Positions 8,032 through 15,051 of a DNA stretch of 63,072 nucleotides are shown here, piece by piece. The stretch's first letter is position 1; every line of letters begins with the position of its first letter. The notes beneath the pieces were generated by a model. That model had not been told where the DNA came from. It was given only the letters and a program-made list of their open reading frames with translations, and did no database searches. The stretch covers positions 1 through 63,072 of the forward strand of contig NZ_JNXI01000031.1 of assembly GCF_000717055.1 (NCBI RefSeq). Reading direction: 5' to 3'. This stretch comes from Streptomyces iakyrus (GTDB taxonomy: Bacteria; Actinomycetota; Actinomycetes; Streptomycetales; Streptomycetaceae). A program made the position numbers and the translations under genes.

Positions 8032-9821
8032 TGACCCCCACTGTTCTGTTTCTCATCCCGAAGGACTTCGGCGGCAGCTATCGTGCGACGCGCGAGGCTA
8101 TCGAAACTGCGATGGCGGCGCAGCTCCGTGCCGATCTGATCGCCTTTGCGAAGACCGGCGCTCCGCCTGCGCCTCCCACCTTGACGCACTCTGAGGTCAA
8201 GGCGCTCTTGGTGAAGCTGCGCGACGCGTACCCCGACAGGCTCCACGTTGTCACGGCCGTCAGGGTCCACGGAAAGGCCAACCGGCTGACCGACGTGAAG
8301 CCGGAAGACCTCCCGGCCGTCGCGGAGTTCGCCCGCAAGAAACTGGCCGAGTTGCCGCAACGCCTCGAACCGTCCGAGGTCGCGAACGCGCTGCGCGACC
8401 GCGAGGCGTCCTTCAACGAGGACGTTCTGCCCGCAGACGCCAAGCCGCTCGCGCCGCGCGAACTGTACGGCGAACAGATGCGTCCGTCGTCGCGCGCCCT
8501 GCCCCGCATGCAGGAGCAGCGTCCGTGGATCGGCACGCCGTACATCGACCCGCGTGTCAACGAGGACGATGACCTGTTCACGGCTGGCGACGTTCCGCCC
8601 TCGGCGTCGATGTTCGTGACGCGCGCACAGGCCGAGAAGGCGCTTGACGTGTGGAATCGGAAGAAGGGCGCGCTGAAGCTTGGCCCCGCTCGCTGCATCG
8701 AGGGTAACCGTCGTCTAACGGTCGGCAAGACGTACAACATCGTCGGCTTCCACAACGGATACGCTGTTCTCGAAAACGACGACTACAACAAGGGCGAGAG
8801 CGGGGGATGGGACTTTCGTCGCTTCGAGCAGGGCCGTCCTGCAAGCCTGAACGCATGGGCGCAGGAAGTCCATGCGGCCAACGCGCACTGGTGGCACGAT
8901 CCGGCGACCGGCGAAAAGCTCAACCGCAACATGGGCGAGATGCTCATGCTCGTCGTGTCCGAGCTGGCGGAGTGTATGGAAGGTGAGCGCAAGAACTTGA
9001 TGGACGACCATCTGCCGAAGCGGAAGATGGCGGAAGTCGAGTTGGCCGACGCTGTCATTCGCATCGGGGACATCCTCGGTAGCATTCCGCTCTCGTCGTC
9101 GTTCAACTTCAAGACCCCTGTCGACGATCTCCCGGCCAACAAGGGTCAGGCGTTGCTCCGCATCAGCCGCATGGTGACGAACGTCAACCGGGCAATGTCG
9201 AATCGCGATCGCGCGTTGCGGCTGATCCACGCCATCGCGTTGATCGAAGGGTACGCGAAGCAGCACGGCTACGACCTGTGGACCGCTGTCGCCGAGAAGC
9301 GCGAGTACAACAAGCATCGCGCGGACCACAAGCCGGAAGCGCCTGGCTGCCAACGGGAAGAAGTTCTGATGGCCGCCATCGACCCGACAACCGCGCTGCG
9401 CCTCTTCCGCGAGTTCGTCAATCAGAACACGACGCAGTGGAGGCTCGGCGCGGGCTCCCACCATCACCCCATGTGGGCTCTCGTCGCCGAGACGCTTGGC
9501 GATCAGAACTCGAAGTCGCTCAGCCCCACGGAGAACAAGTTCGTGTGGGCGGAGAATCGCAAGCCTCTCGGAAAGGAACCTATGCAGGTCCACGGCACTA
9601 TCAAGGAAGCGGTCTTCTACAACGATACGGCCAGCGATCCGACGCATGCGCCTTGCGTCAAAGGCCCTGTCTACGGCGACACCAAGGGTCGCTTCATCGA
9701 CGGCGAGCCGATCACCACAAGCCGCATCGAAGAGATGTTCTTCGACCAACACGGCGACGTGATCGTCAAGACCCGCTTCTCGGTCTACCGCGTCTACTTC
9801 AAACGCGTGGAGACAGACTGA
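8031..9821 (+). CDS. Multidomain protein with MazG-like NTP pyrophosphohydrolase domain
   Basis: The 596-aa product has three parts. Residues about 51-108 (LTHSEVKALLVKLRD...HGKANRLTDVKPEDLPAVAE) are clearly related to the C-terminal domain of the protein at 62298-62813. A central MazG-like alpha-helical domain near 280-350 shows the metal-binding pattern E-x2-E plus E-x2-D (MLMLVVSELAECMEGE and AEVELADAVIRIGD). The C-terminal part is unassigned. MazG proteins hydrolyse (d)NTPs or alarmones, and phage copies can alter nucleotide pools. ATG 8031 is preferred to an upstream TTG because AAGGA precedes it. This is an unusually long architecture for a MazG protein. Confidence 0.75.
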   Translation: MTPTVLFLIPKDFGGSYRATREAIETAMAAQLRADLIAFAKTGAPPAPPTLTHSEVKALLVKLRDAYPDRLHVVTAVRVHGKANRLTDVKPEDLPAVAEFARKKLAELPQRLEPSEVANALRDREASFNEDVLPADAKPLAPRELYGEQMRPSSRALPRMQEQRPWIGTPYIDPRVNEDDDLFTAGDVPPSASMFVTRAQAEKALDVWNRKKGALKLGPARCIEGNRRLTVGKTYNIVGFHNGYAVLENDDYNKGESGGWDFRRFEQGRPASLNAWAQEVHAANAHWWHDPATGEKLNRNMGEMLMLVVSELAECMEGERKNLMDDHLPKRKMAEVELADAVIRIGDILGSIPLSSSFNFKTPVDDLPANKGQALLRISRMVTNVNRAMSNRDRALRLIHAIALIEGYAKQHGYDLWTAVAEKREYNKHRADHKPEAPGCQREEVLMAAIDPTTALRLFREFVNQNTTQWRLGAGSHHHPMWALVAETLGDQNSKSLSPTENKFVWAENRKPLGKEPMQVHGTIKEAVFYNDTASDPTHAPCVKGPVYGDTKGRFIDGEPITTSRIEEMFFDQHGDVIVKTRFSVYRVYFKRVETD

Positions 9822-9964
9822 TGCGGAGCTTCAAGCAATGCGCCGTGGCGATCCTGAAGGGGACCGCCATTGGCATCGTAGGCGGTGTCTCCCTCGGATG
9901 CGGCCTGATGATCGCGGTCAAGATTCTCATCGTCGTCGCTAACCTTATTGGGTTTGGTCAATGA
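9821..9964 (+). CDS. Small membrane protein (47 aa)
   Basis: The ATG overlaps the previous stop (TGATG). After a short basic start (MRSFKQCAVAILKG) two hydrophobic segments follow, probably a hairpin of two transmembrane helices or one long helix. It overlaps the next gene by 4 bases. Function unknown; it is one of many tiny membrane proteins in this phage. Confidence 0.6.
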   Translation: MRSFKQCAVAILKGTAIGIVGGVSLGCGLMIAVKILIVVANLIGFGQ

Positions 9965-10221
9965 AGTCGTTTCTCTTCGAACTGCGGGAAGCCTCGAAGG
10001 CCTGTCCCGACATCCTGATCCGCAAGATGTTGAAGGACATCGCCGACGAGATCGGCGGCCTGATCGTCGAGCTGGTGAAGTGCCCGAGCACCGAGACCAT
10101 GAAGCAGCTCAACGCCGCATGGGTGCGAGGCGTCAACGTCCTGGCGAAGGCCTACCCCACCCCCGACAACAATCCGCGCAGCGGGGCCGGTACGGTCGAG
10201 CAGGAAAGGCTGGCGGCATGA
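9961..10221 (+). CDS. Hypothetical protein (86 aa)
   Basis: A coupled start (ATGA overlap) and a soluble helical product (MKSFLFELREASKACPD..., then DILIRKMLKDIADEIGGLIVEL) support a real gene. The C-terminus is low-complexity. No recognised domain. Confidence 0.62.
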   Translation: MKSFLFELREASKACPDILIRKMLKDIADEIGGLIVELVKCPSTETMKQLNAAWVRGVNVLAKAYPTPDNNPRSGAGTVEQERLAA

Positions 10222-10523
10222 ACTTCTACGATCAGGCTCTCATCCTGACCTACGGTAGCGTGGCCGCCCTGCTCTGCATCGTGGCCTGGGACCTTCACGC
10301 CAAGCGCCGCCTGCGCCTGGTGGCGGTGCGCCGGAAGGCTCTCGACGACGCCTACGACGCGCTGGCGAGCGCCGAGGACATCGCAGGCAGGGCGGTCGAC
10401 AATATGCTGAACGAACCGCCGTCGCCCTCTCGGGACTCGCATATCGAACGGTGCAAGCAACGGGCATACTTCTACGGCCGGGCCAAGTCGTTCGTGGCGT
10501 CGATCCCTGTGGACAGACTGTAA
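10218..10523 (+). CDS. Hypothetical protein with one N-terminal transmembrane helix (101 aa)
   Basis: The ATG overlaps the upstream TGA. An N-terminal membrane helix (YDQALILTYGSVAALLCIVAW) is followed by a basic helical cytoplasmic part (HAKRRLRLVAVRRKALDDAYDAL). The arrangement resembles small phage membrane anchors. Its TAA lies inside the next operator. Confidence 0.62.
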   Translation: MNFYDQALILTYGSVAALLCIVAWDLHAKRRLRLVAVRRKALDDAYDALASAEDIAGRAVDNMLNEPPSPSRDSHIERCKQRAYFYGRAKSFVASIPVDRL

Positions 10524-10539
10524 GGTCTGTGATATTACC
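10510..10539 (+). promoter_or_regulatory. Promoter-operator in front of the integration module
   Basis: TGGACA (10510-10515), a 17-bp spacer and TATTAC (10533-10538) surround the operator at 10519-10539. The predicted transcription start lies beyond the GTG proposed for the excisionase-like gene. Either a later start is used or that gene is also read from upstream. Confidence 0.6.
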
Positions 10540-10789
10540 CGCCGACCAGATCGCCCCTCGCGGCCTGACGAAGGAACACGCGGCAGCCTATTGCGGGTGC
10601 AGCACCGACGCCTTCGACACCTGGGTCAAGAGGGGTATTGTGCCGGGGGCGATCCCCGGCACGCAGCGGTGGGACCGCAAGGCGATTGATTGGTATCTGG
10701 ACCGGGCTTCCGGTCTGCCTACCGAAAAGACCGTCTCGGGCGATCCCCTCGCAGACTGGCAGGCTTCCAGGCGGAGGGCTGTCAGCTAG
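10529..10789 (+). CDS. Excisionase/AlpA-like helix-turn-helix protein
   Basis: The core (GLTKEHAAAYCGCSTDAFDTWVKRGIVPGAIPGTQRWDRKAIDWYLDR) is the MerR-type winged helix found in AlpA/Xis proteins: a helix-turn-helix, then a G-x-R-W-D wing and a final helix. It sits directly upstream of the integrase, the usual place for a recombination directionality factor. The GTG start is uncertain because the operator covers it. It could alternatively be a transcription regulator of the integrase. Confidence 0.72.
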   Translation: MILPADQIAPRGLTKEHAAAYCGCSTDAFDTWVKRGIVPGAIPGTQRWDRKAIDWYLDRASGLPTEKTVSGDPLADWQASRRRAVS

Positions 10790-10798
10790 GAGAGCGTG

Positions 10799-11926
10799 AT
10801 GCGCGTAGACCTGTTCGGCCTGTTCTGGTCCGACGCCAAGATCGGCGGCGGCAAGAAGCGTCGGTACTACTACGCGTGGAAGGGCGGCCCCCGCATCAAG
10901 GCGAAGTACGGCACGCCCGCATTCATCACCGAGTTCAACGAGCACATAGCGAGCAAGAAGACCGTGTCAGACGCCACGGTCTTCGCGCTCATCGTCGAGT
11001 TCAAAGCGTCGTCCGAGTACCGAGTGCTCAGCGACAAGACGAAGAAAGACTACCTCCGTTACATCGCCCTCATCGAGCAAGAGTTCGGCACGATGCCGAT
11101 TGCGGCCGTCGAACAGAAGGGCGCGCGTGGCGTCTTCAAGACCTGGCGCGATGGGTTCGCAGACAAGCCTCGCAAGGCCGACTATGCGTGGACCGTGCTC
11201 GCCCGCATCTTCTCCGTCGCCAAGGATCGCGGACGCATCAGCGTCAATCCCTGCGAGCGCGGCGGCCGTCTCTACGAGGGCGGGGATCGCCTCGACAAGA
11301 TATGGTCCGAAGCGCAGCTCGGGCTCATGATCGAGAAAGCCCCGGAGCGGATCGTCGACGCGCTCATGCTCGCGATCTGGACCGGCCAGCGGGAGGGCGA
11401 TCTGATCCGCCTGCGCTGGTCGGATTACGACGGAACCTACATCAGGCTCACGCAGCGCAAGACCATACGCCACGGCAAGGTCGCCAAGGCCAAGCGGGTC
11501 ACCATCCCTGTCAGCCCCGTGCTCAAGACCTACCTCGACTCCATGAAGCGGGTCGGGCCGCTGGTGCTGACCAACTCTCGGGCCAAGCCGTGGACAGAGG
11601 ACGGCTTCCGGTCGTCCTGGGGCGACGCCCTGATCGACGTGGGGATCAACGAGGACTTGACGTTCCACGATCTGCGCGGCTCAGCGGTGGTGCGCCTGGC
11701 GCTCGCCGAATGCACAGTGCCGGAGATCGCCACGTTCACCGGCCACAGCCTGAAGGACGTGGAGCACATTCTGGACCGGCACTACCTCGGGCGCGATCTG
11801 CGCCTGGCGGAGAGCGCGATGGCGAAGCTCGCTGGCATGTTTGCGTCAGGAGCTTGTAAGGTCGAGGGGAACGAACCGGGCTCGTTTACGTCAAAGACTG
11901 TTCAAAGACCCGCTGACAGGTTCTAG
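10799..11926 (+). CDS. int: Tyrosine-family phage integrase
   Basis: The 375-aa protein carries the catalytic pentad of tyrosine recombinases: R198 (GQREGD), H290-x-x-R293 (HDLR), H316 (TGHS) and nucleophile Y329 (DRHYLG). A SAM-like core-binding domain lies at about 60-150, and a short N-terminal region may bind arm sites. ATG 10799 is preferred over the adjoining GTG 10796 because AGGAG ends 6 bases before it. The gene ends about 40 bases before the attP core, the standard int-attP order. It would insert the phage into a host tRNA-Lys gene. Confidence 0.93.
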   Translation: MRVDLFGLFWSDAKIGGGKKRRYYYAWKGGPRIKAKYGTPAFITEFNEHIASKKTVSDATVFALIVEFKASSEYRVLSDKTKKDYLRYIALIEQEFGTMPIAAVEQKGARGVFKTWRDGFADKPRKADYAWTVLARIFSVAKDRGRISVNPCERGGRLYEGGDRLDKIWSEAQLGLMIEKAPERIVDALMLAIWTGQREGDLIRLRWSDYDGTYIRLTQRKTIRHGKVAKAKRVTIPVSPVLKTYLDSMKRVGPLVLTNSRAKPWTEDGFRSSWGDALIDVGINEDLTFHDLRGSAVVRLALAECTVPEIATFTGHSLKDVEHILDRHYLGRDLRLAESAMAKLAGMFASGACKVEGNEPGSFTSKTVQRPADRF

Positions 11927-12054
11927 TTTTGATCTCGCGAAGGGCTGCCAACCTATTGATTTGATTGGTGGGCGCACCAGGGCTCGAACCTGGGACCCGC
12001 TGATTAAGAGTCCGAAGCTTATTCAATGTTTTCAATGGGGTTGGTCTCAAAGAC
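11891..12054 (+). repeat. Candidate integrase arm-type sites flanking attP
   Basis: The octamer TCAAAGAC occurs at 11891-11898, 11902-11909 and 12047-12054, on both sides of the attP core. Paired TTCAATG heptamers occur at about 12022 and 12031. Direct repeats on both flanks of a core are what arm-binding domains of tyrosine integrases recognise. The assignment is by position and repetition only. Confidence 0.45.
11966..12010 (-). other. attP: attP core: 3' half of tRNA-Lys (CTT)
   Basis: Read on the minus strand, this segment is the 3' half of a tRNA. It has an anticodon loop CTCTTAA (12010-12004, anticodon CTT at 12008-12006), a 3' anticodon strand TCAGC, a T-arm with TTCGAGC loop and CCAGG/CCTGG stem, an acceptor strand TGCGCCC, a discriminator A and an encoded CCA (11968-11966). 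The 5' half is absent: the bases beyond the loop no longer pair with the anticodon stem. This is the classical attP core of a phage that integrates at the anticodon loop and restores the host tRNA 3' end. Confidence 0.9.
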
Positions 12055-12113
12055 CCCGAGGACCCCACCACAATTCCACCAATGGCTTAGGATCGGAAAT
12101 CAAAGAAAACGCT

Positions 12114-12144
12114 TTGCTCGGCCTGTAAGGTATGATAGGTGACG
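12114..12144 (+). promoter_or_regulatory. Operator and weak promoter after attP
   Basis: The operator lies at 12124-12144 (TGTAAGGTATG at its left). TTGCTC at 12114 and AGGTGA at 12137 are 17 bp apart but poor as a promoter. It precedes the small-gene block at 12196. Confidence 0.5.
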
Positions 12145-12195
12145 AGCGTCTACCGGCCGCTGAGCGGCATATAGCTGAGTCGAGGGGAATGACAG

Positions 12196-12672
12196 ATGGA
12201 ACGACCGAAAGTAGATGCGAATATTGCTACCGGGCTGGACCTCGACCAGTGGGCCTTGCACGTCGGCACGATGCCGCGCAGGCCCGGCGAGACCGATGAG
12301 ACCTTGCGCAAGCGTGTCCTGCACGCCGCCGCATACCGTTGGCCCGGCGACGGCAAGACTGAGGCGGAACGTAGCTCAGACCCCGCGCTGCGCGCCGTTG
12401 CGGTCGAGATCGTCGAGCGTTGGAAGCAAGAGCGCGGTATGCCCTACCTGTCGGCCAACGCCTGCCTGTCGCTCGCCGGGAAGATCGAGGCGGCCCTGGG
12501 TGCCGTCGACTACAAGACGCTCCTGTGGAAGTACCTGAACCACGTAGGGGTCGAAGAGAGCGTGACGTACGTTGCGCGGCCGAGCGCCAAGCACCGCTTC
12601 ACTGAGCGCGAGCTGGCGGCCCTATACGAGATCGAGGATATGCCGAGGCCGGAGGGGCCGGAGTGGAAGTGA
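12196..12672 (+). CDS. Hypothetical protein (158 aa)
   Basis: A GGGGA motif precedes the ATG. The product is soluble and mostly helical, with VEIVERWKQERGMPYLSANACL and a C-terminal helix ending in acidic and proline residues. No family recognised. It begins the post-attP operon and overlaps the next GTG by 4 bases. Confidence 0.68.
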   Translation: MERPKVDANIATGLDLDQWALHVGTMPRRPGETDETLRKRVLHAAAYRWPGDGKTEAERSSDPALRAVAVEIVERWKQERGMPYLSANACLSLAGKIEAALGAVDYKTLLWKYLNHVGVEESVTYVARPSAKHRFTERELAALYEIEDMPRPEGPEWK

Positions 12673-12842
12673 CCAACCCCGTGATCCGGAAGCTCGAAGA
12701 GCTGGAAGCCTACGAGCGCGCCGGGCGTGAAGCCAAGCAGCGCATCTACGAGGCGTTCGCCGAGCTGGCGCTGCGGCAGATCATGGACATACGCGAGATG
12801 TCCTACGAGGAATGGTTGGAGCGCTACGGGGGTGGACGATGA
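12669..12842 (+). CDS. Short helical protein (57 aa)
   Basis: A GTG start overlaps the previous stop (GTGA), and the frame runs 57 codons to a TGA that overlaps the next ATG (ATGA). The peptide is one long charged helix (PVIRKLEELEAYERAGREAK, then a tail ending SYEEWLERYGGGR), compatible with a coiled coil. Double coupling on both ends is the main evidence. Confidence 0.6.
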   Translation: MTNPVIRKLEELEAYERAGREAKQRIYEAFAELALRQIMDIREMSYEEWLERYGGGR

Positions 12843-13042
12843 AAATGGTCGAGAACATCACGCAGGCCATCCTGTCGCCTTCGAGCGAGCCTCGCTGGCC
12901 TTGCCCTGGCAGCTCTAGGGACAGATGCCAGCACTGCGGCGGCTGGATCAGCCTGGGGCACGCACGCGGGTCATCTTGCAGGGAAGAAGCCGATGCTGCA
13001 CTTCGTGCGCTTCAAGGACGACCGATATCTGAACGCCGTTAA
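12839..13042 (+). CDS. Small cysteine-containing protein (67 aa)
   Basis: Starts at ATG 12839, coupled to the upstream gene. A CPGSSRDRCQHCGGW segment has cysteines in a possible zinc-binding spacing, with two more potential ligands downstream (H, C). It overlaps the following gene by 50 bases in another frame, which lowers confidence that both are expressed. Confidence 0.45.
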   Translation: MKMVENITQAILSPSSEPRWPCPGSSRDRCQHCGGWISLGHARGSSCREEADAALRALQGRPISERR

Positions 13043-13190
13043 GACGTTCGGCCGACCGGACTTCGTCCATCGGTTCTGGGATCACCGTGCCGTCGCGGAG
13101 GTCATGCCGGGCGACACGGTCGTATTCGCTGAAGGCGATGAGCATCAAGCCGTGGTGACCCACAGCTACGACGACAGCGCGTTCTTTTAG
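12993..13190 (+). CDS. Small hypothetical protein (65 aa)
   Basis: GGAAGAA precedes the ATG. The product has a convincing compact beta-rich sequence (MLHFVRFKDDRYLNAVKTFG; MPGDTVVFAEGDEHQAVV). The last 4 bases overlap the convergent membrane-protein gene. No family recognised. Confidence 0.68.
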   Translation: MLHFVRFKDDRYLNAVKTFGRPDFVHRFWDHRAVAEVMPGDTVVFAEGDEHQAVVTHSYDDSAFF

Positions 13191-13570
13191 ATGTCTCGGG
13201 CGTCGGTCTTGGGAGGGATGGAGCAGGTAAAGGTGCAGGCGTGCGGGAACCGATAGCTTAGTTCCGTCGCTATGGCTTTGTCGCCATATATCAGCCTGTG
13301 GATCGGCGCGGGCGGGTCGATAACCCACCCGATCAAGAACGCGGCGATGGCTGCCAGAAGAAGCTTCGCGCCTCTTCGTCGGGAGCTGTTCTTGGTGAGT
13401 GCGATGGCCTGATCCGCAATTACGCACTTCGCGTCGTTCAGTTCATGTTCTAATTCAAGGATGATCTCGCGTGCTTTGGAAGATTCCGCGAGCAAAGAGG
13501 GTGGGTCGATCAGCGAAGGATCGACGTTGGGATCATTGGCGTTGAGAGGGAAAAGAACTACTTCGGCCAT
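13187..13570 (-). CDS. Hypothetical membrane protein (127 aa)
   Basis: An acidic N-terminal helical region (SKAREIILELEHELNDAKC) precedes a basic patch (SSRRRGAK) and one transmembrane helix (LLLAAIAAFLIGWVIDPP). The C-terminal part has two cysteines. The ATG at 13570 is preferred over a GTG five codons upstream. It is the last gene of the leftward lysogeny-region transcript or has its own promoter; no promoter is obvious. Confidence 0.6.
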   Translation of the reverse strand: MAEVVLFPLNANDPNVDPSLIDPPSLLAESSKAREIILELEHELNDAKCVIADQAIALTKNSSRRRGAKLLLAAIAAFLIGWVIDPPAPIHRLIYGDKAIATELSYRFPHACTFTCSIPPKTDARDI

Positions 13571-13703
13571 CACTCTGTTTTCCACACTAGGATTCTTGTT
13601 TTTGGAACTCCGGTCGGTGCATTTGCGCGCCTCCTAAAGTGACGAAATGTAAATCAGCTTGTCGGATGTTTCGCAACACAGAACAATTACGGGTAGTTAA
13701 CAG

Positions 13704-13732
13704 GAAAAAGAAACGGCGGCTCAAAGCCGCCG
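13704..13732 (-). terminator. Intrinsic terminator after the repressor operon
   Basis: An 8-bp GC stem (13714-13721 with 13725-13732, loop of three) is followed on the minus strand by TTTCTTTTT. It ends the short transcript carrying the repressor and the 35-aa membrane peptide. Confidence 0.8.
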
Positions 13733-13763
13733 CGTGTTGCCGTCGTGCATCAATCAATGGGCG

Positions 13764-13871
13764 CTACGATCCAAACAACCACCCGCTAAGCCATCCCGCA
13801 GCCGCAACAACGTTCATCCCCACGAACGCCGTGAGCAGCACAACCCCCATCAATATTAGAATACCCTTCAC
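13764..13871 (-). CDS. 35-aa membrane peptide coupled to the repressor
   Basis: The GTG overlaps the repressor's TGA (GTGA), and the frame runs to TAG at 13764. Nearly the entire peptide is one transmembrane helix (starting MKGILILMGVVLLTAFVG and ending SGWLFGS). It lies between the repressor and its terminator, so it would be made in the lysogen. A superinfection-exclusion or membrane-signalling role is possible but unproven. Confidence 0.55.
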   Translation of the reverse strand: MKGILILMGVVLLTAFVGMNVVAAAGWLSGWLFGS

Positions 13872-14293
13872 GACGCAGAGCGCTTCGTCGACGACTGTTG
13901 TTGCGCTTTGCGTACGAGCTGAAGGATTTGCAACCCCGTCTCGGCGTCGACCTCGGCGTCGACAACGATGCGCGTCTTCCCGTCGAGCGTGCTGGTAGCC
14001 TGCGCGAACTGCGGGACCGATCCGCCCTCACCAGGCGCAGGGGCGATCAGCTCTTCAGGCTTCACGCCGAGCGCCTTGGCGATCAGCATCAGGTTGCGTT
14101 GGGTCGGCTCGTTCTCACCACGGATATAGGCCGTGGGAATATGCCTGCCGATGGTCACGCCCTTCGGGGCATGCCGCTCCATCTCGCGCGCCAGGTCAGC
14201 GCCGCTCCACCCCTTGCCCAACATCAGCCGTTCGACCTTCTTGCCGAACTGCGCTATCCGCTCTTTGTCTGCGGCCGTCATACCTCTACGCAC
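13868..14293 (-). CDS. XRE-family transcriptional repressor
   Basis: The 141-aa product has an N-terminal lambda-repressor-like helix-turn-helix (FGKKVERLMLGKGWSGADLAREM, then YIRGENEPTQRNLMLIAKALG). A short acidic C-terminal segment follows, ending in a helix (DAETGLQILQLVRKAQQQ) that may mediate dimerisation. There is no LexA-type peptidase domain, so induction would not be by simple RecA-stimulated self-cleavage. GTG 14293 is chosen because GGAG lies 7 bases upstream; the later ATG has no well-spaced Shine-Dalgarno. It is the best candidate for the protein that binds the dispersed 21-bp operators. Confidence 0.82.
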   Translation of the reverse strand: MRRGMTAADKERIAQFGKKVERLMLGKGWSGADLAREMERHAPKGVTIGRHIPTAYIRGENEPTQRNLMLIAKALGVKPEELIAPAPGEGGSVPQFAQATSTLDGKTRIVVDAEVDAETGLQILQLVRKAQQQSSTKRSAS

Positions 14294-14382
14294 AATACGT
14301 CTCCTGTCTCTTCGCCTAAATGCGGCGCTTTGTTTATTCTCGAAATGCAAGTTCTCACAGGGGCCGTAATACTACGGAGGCC

Positions 14383-14414
14383 TGTTAGGTGTCAAACACG
14401 ACCGAAACCTAACA
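14383..14414. promoter_or_regulatory. Inverted repeat upstream of the repressor (candidate autoregulatory operator)
   Basis: TGTTAGGT (14383-14390) and its exact complement ACCTAACA (14407-14414) face each other across 16 bases. Each arm is the left half of the genome-wide 21-bp operator. It sits about 90 bases upstream of the repressor start, the right place for autoregulation. Confidence 0.6.
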
Positions 14415-14450
14415 CGGTTTCCGAGCTAGGCGGGAGTAGAACAAATACGG

Positions 14451-14481
14451 AAAAAGGCCCTCCCGACTGCTCGGGAGGGCC
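14451..14481 (-). terminator. Intrinsic terminator after the hydrolase gene
   Basis: An 11-bp perfect stem (14456-14466 with 14471-14481, loop of four) is followed on the minus strand by TTTTT. It separates the lysis/phosphoesterase transcript from the repressor gene. Confidence 0.85.
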
Positions 14482-14522
14482 TAATAGACTTTTGGGTTAC
14501 CGCCTGGGAGCCGTTGAGGCTG

Positions 14523-15038
14523 TCAGTCTGGAACCACGTACATTGCGATGCGTCTTGCCGGGTAGACCGTCTCGCGGACCCTGCCCTGGTTGTTCCCAGA
14601 GACGAGGATCGGGTTGCCTGCCTGGTCTACGCCCGAGACGATCCCAACGTGGCCGCCACCCCTACGGGCCATCACGGCGATTGCGCCGGGTTGCGGCCCA
14701 GATACGCGGCGGCCGTAGCGTGCGAACGAGAACGCCAGGTCGGAGTTCGTGCCGGTGTGGCCGGTGGCCCTCAGCACGTAGTTGACGAAGCGAGCGCACC
14801 AGAGATTGGCCCGGCCGTAGATCGCGCCGTTGCCTACCTGGCTGCGAGCTTCAGCAACGAGCGAACTGCCGCCGTGACCAAATAGACTGAAAATGGAATC
14901 GGTTGAACGGGCGACACGTACGTCGTGGCGAGCAACGGTATGATGTCGAGCATGATGGCTCCTGTGATGGGGTCGCGCTTCGGCGGAAGTCGCGAAGAGG
15001 CACAGCGCGGCAAGCGCCGCGCCGATCAGCTTGCGCAT
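14523..15038 (-). CDS. Secreted TIGR02594-type (CHAP-like) peptidoglycan hydrolase
   Basis: A typical signal peptide (MRKLIGAALAALCLFATSAEA) is followed by a His/Arg-rich linker and an NlpC/P60-CHAP-like catalytic domain. The active-site cysteine is in LWCARFVNYVLR and the histidine in GGGHVGIVSG. TIGR02594 proteins are frequent in alphaproteobacteria and their phages. It could aid cell-wall breakdown at exit or entry alongside the GH24 endolysin. It shares the promoter at 16.4 kb with the phosphoesterase gene. Confidence 0.82.
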   Translation of the reverse strand: MRKLIGAALAALCLFATSAEARPHHRSHHARHHTVARHDVRVARSTDSIFSLFGHGGSSLVAEARSQVGNGAIYGRANLWCARFVNYVLRATGHTGTNSDLAFSFARYGRRVSGPQPGAIAVMARRGGGHVGIVSGVDQAGNPILVSGNNQGRVRETVYPARRIAMYVVPD

Positions 15039-15051
15039 AACGTCTCCTGGG

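Noticed and set aside
11851..11862. TGTAAGGTC inside the 3' end of the integrase gene as another operator
   Set aside because: The right half of the element is missing and it lies within coding sequence.
11966..12010. A functional phage tRNA gene
   Set aside because: Only the 3' half is present; the D-arm, 5' acceptor strand and 5' anticodon strand are missing, so it is an attachment site.
13639..13998. A 119-aa plus-strand open frame opposite the repressor
   Set aside because: It crosses a clear terminator and the repressor gene in antisense and looks like random basic sequence.
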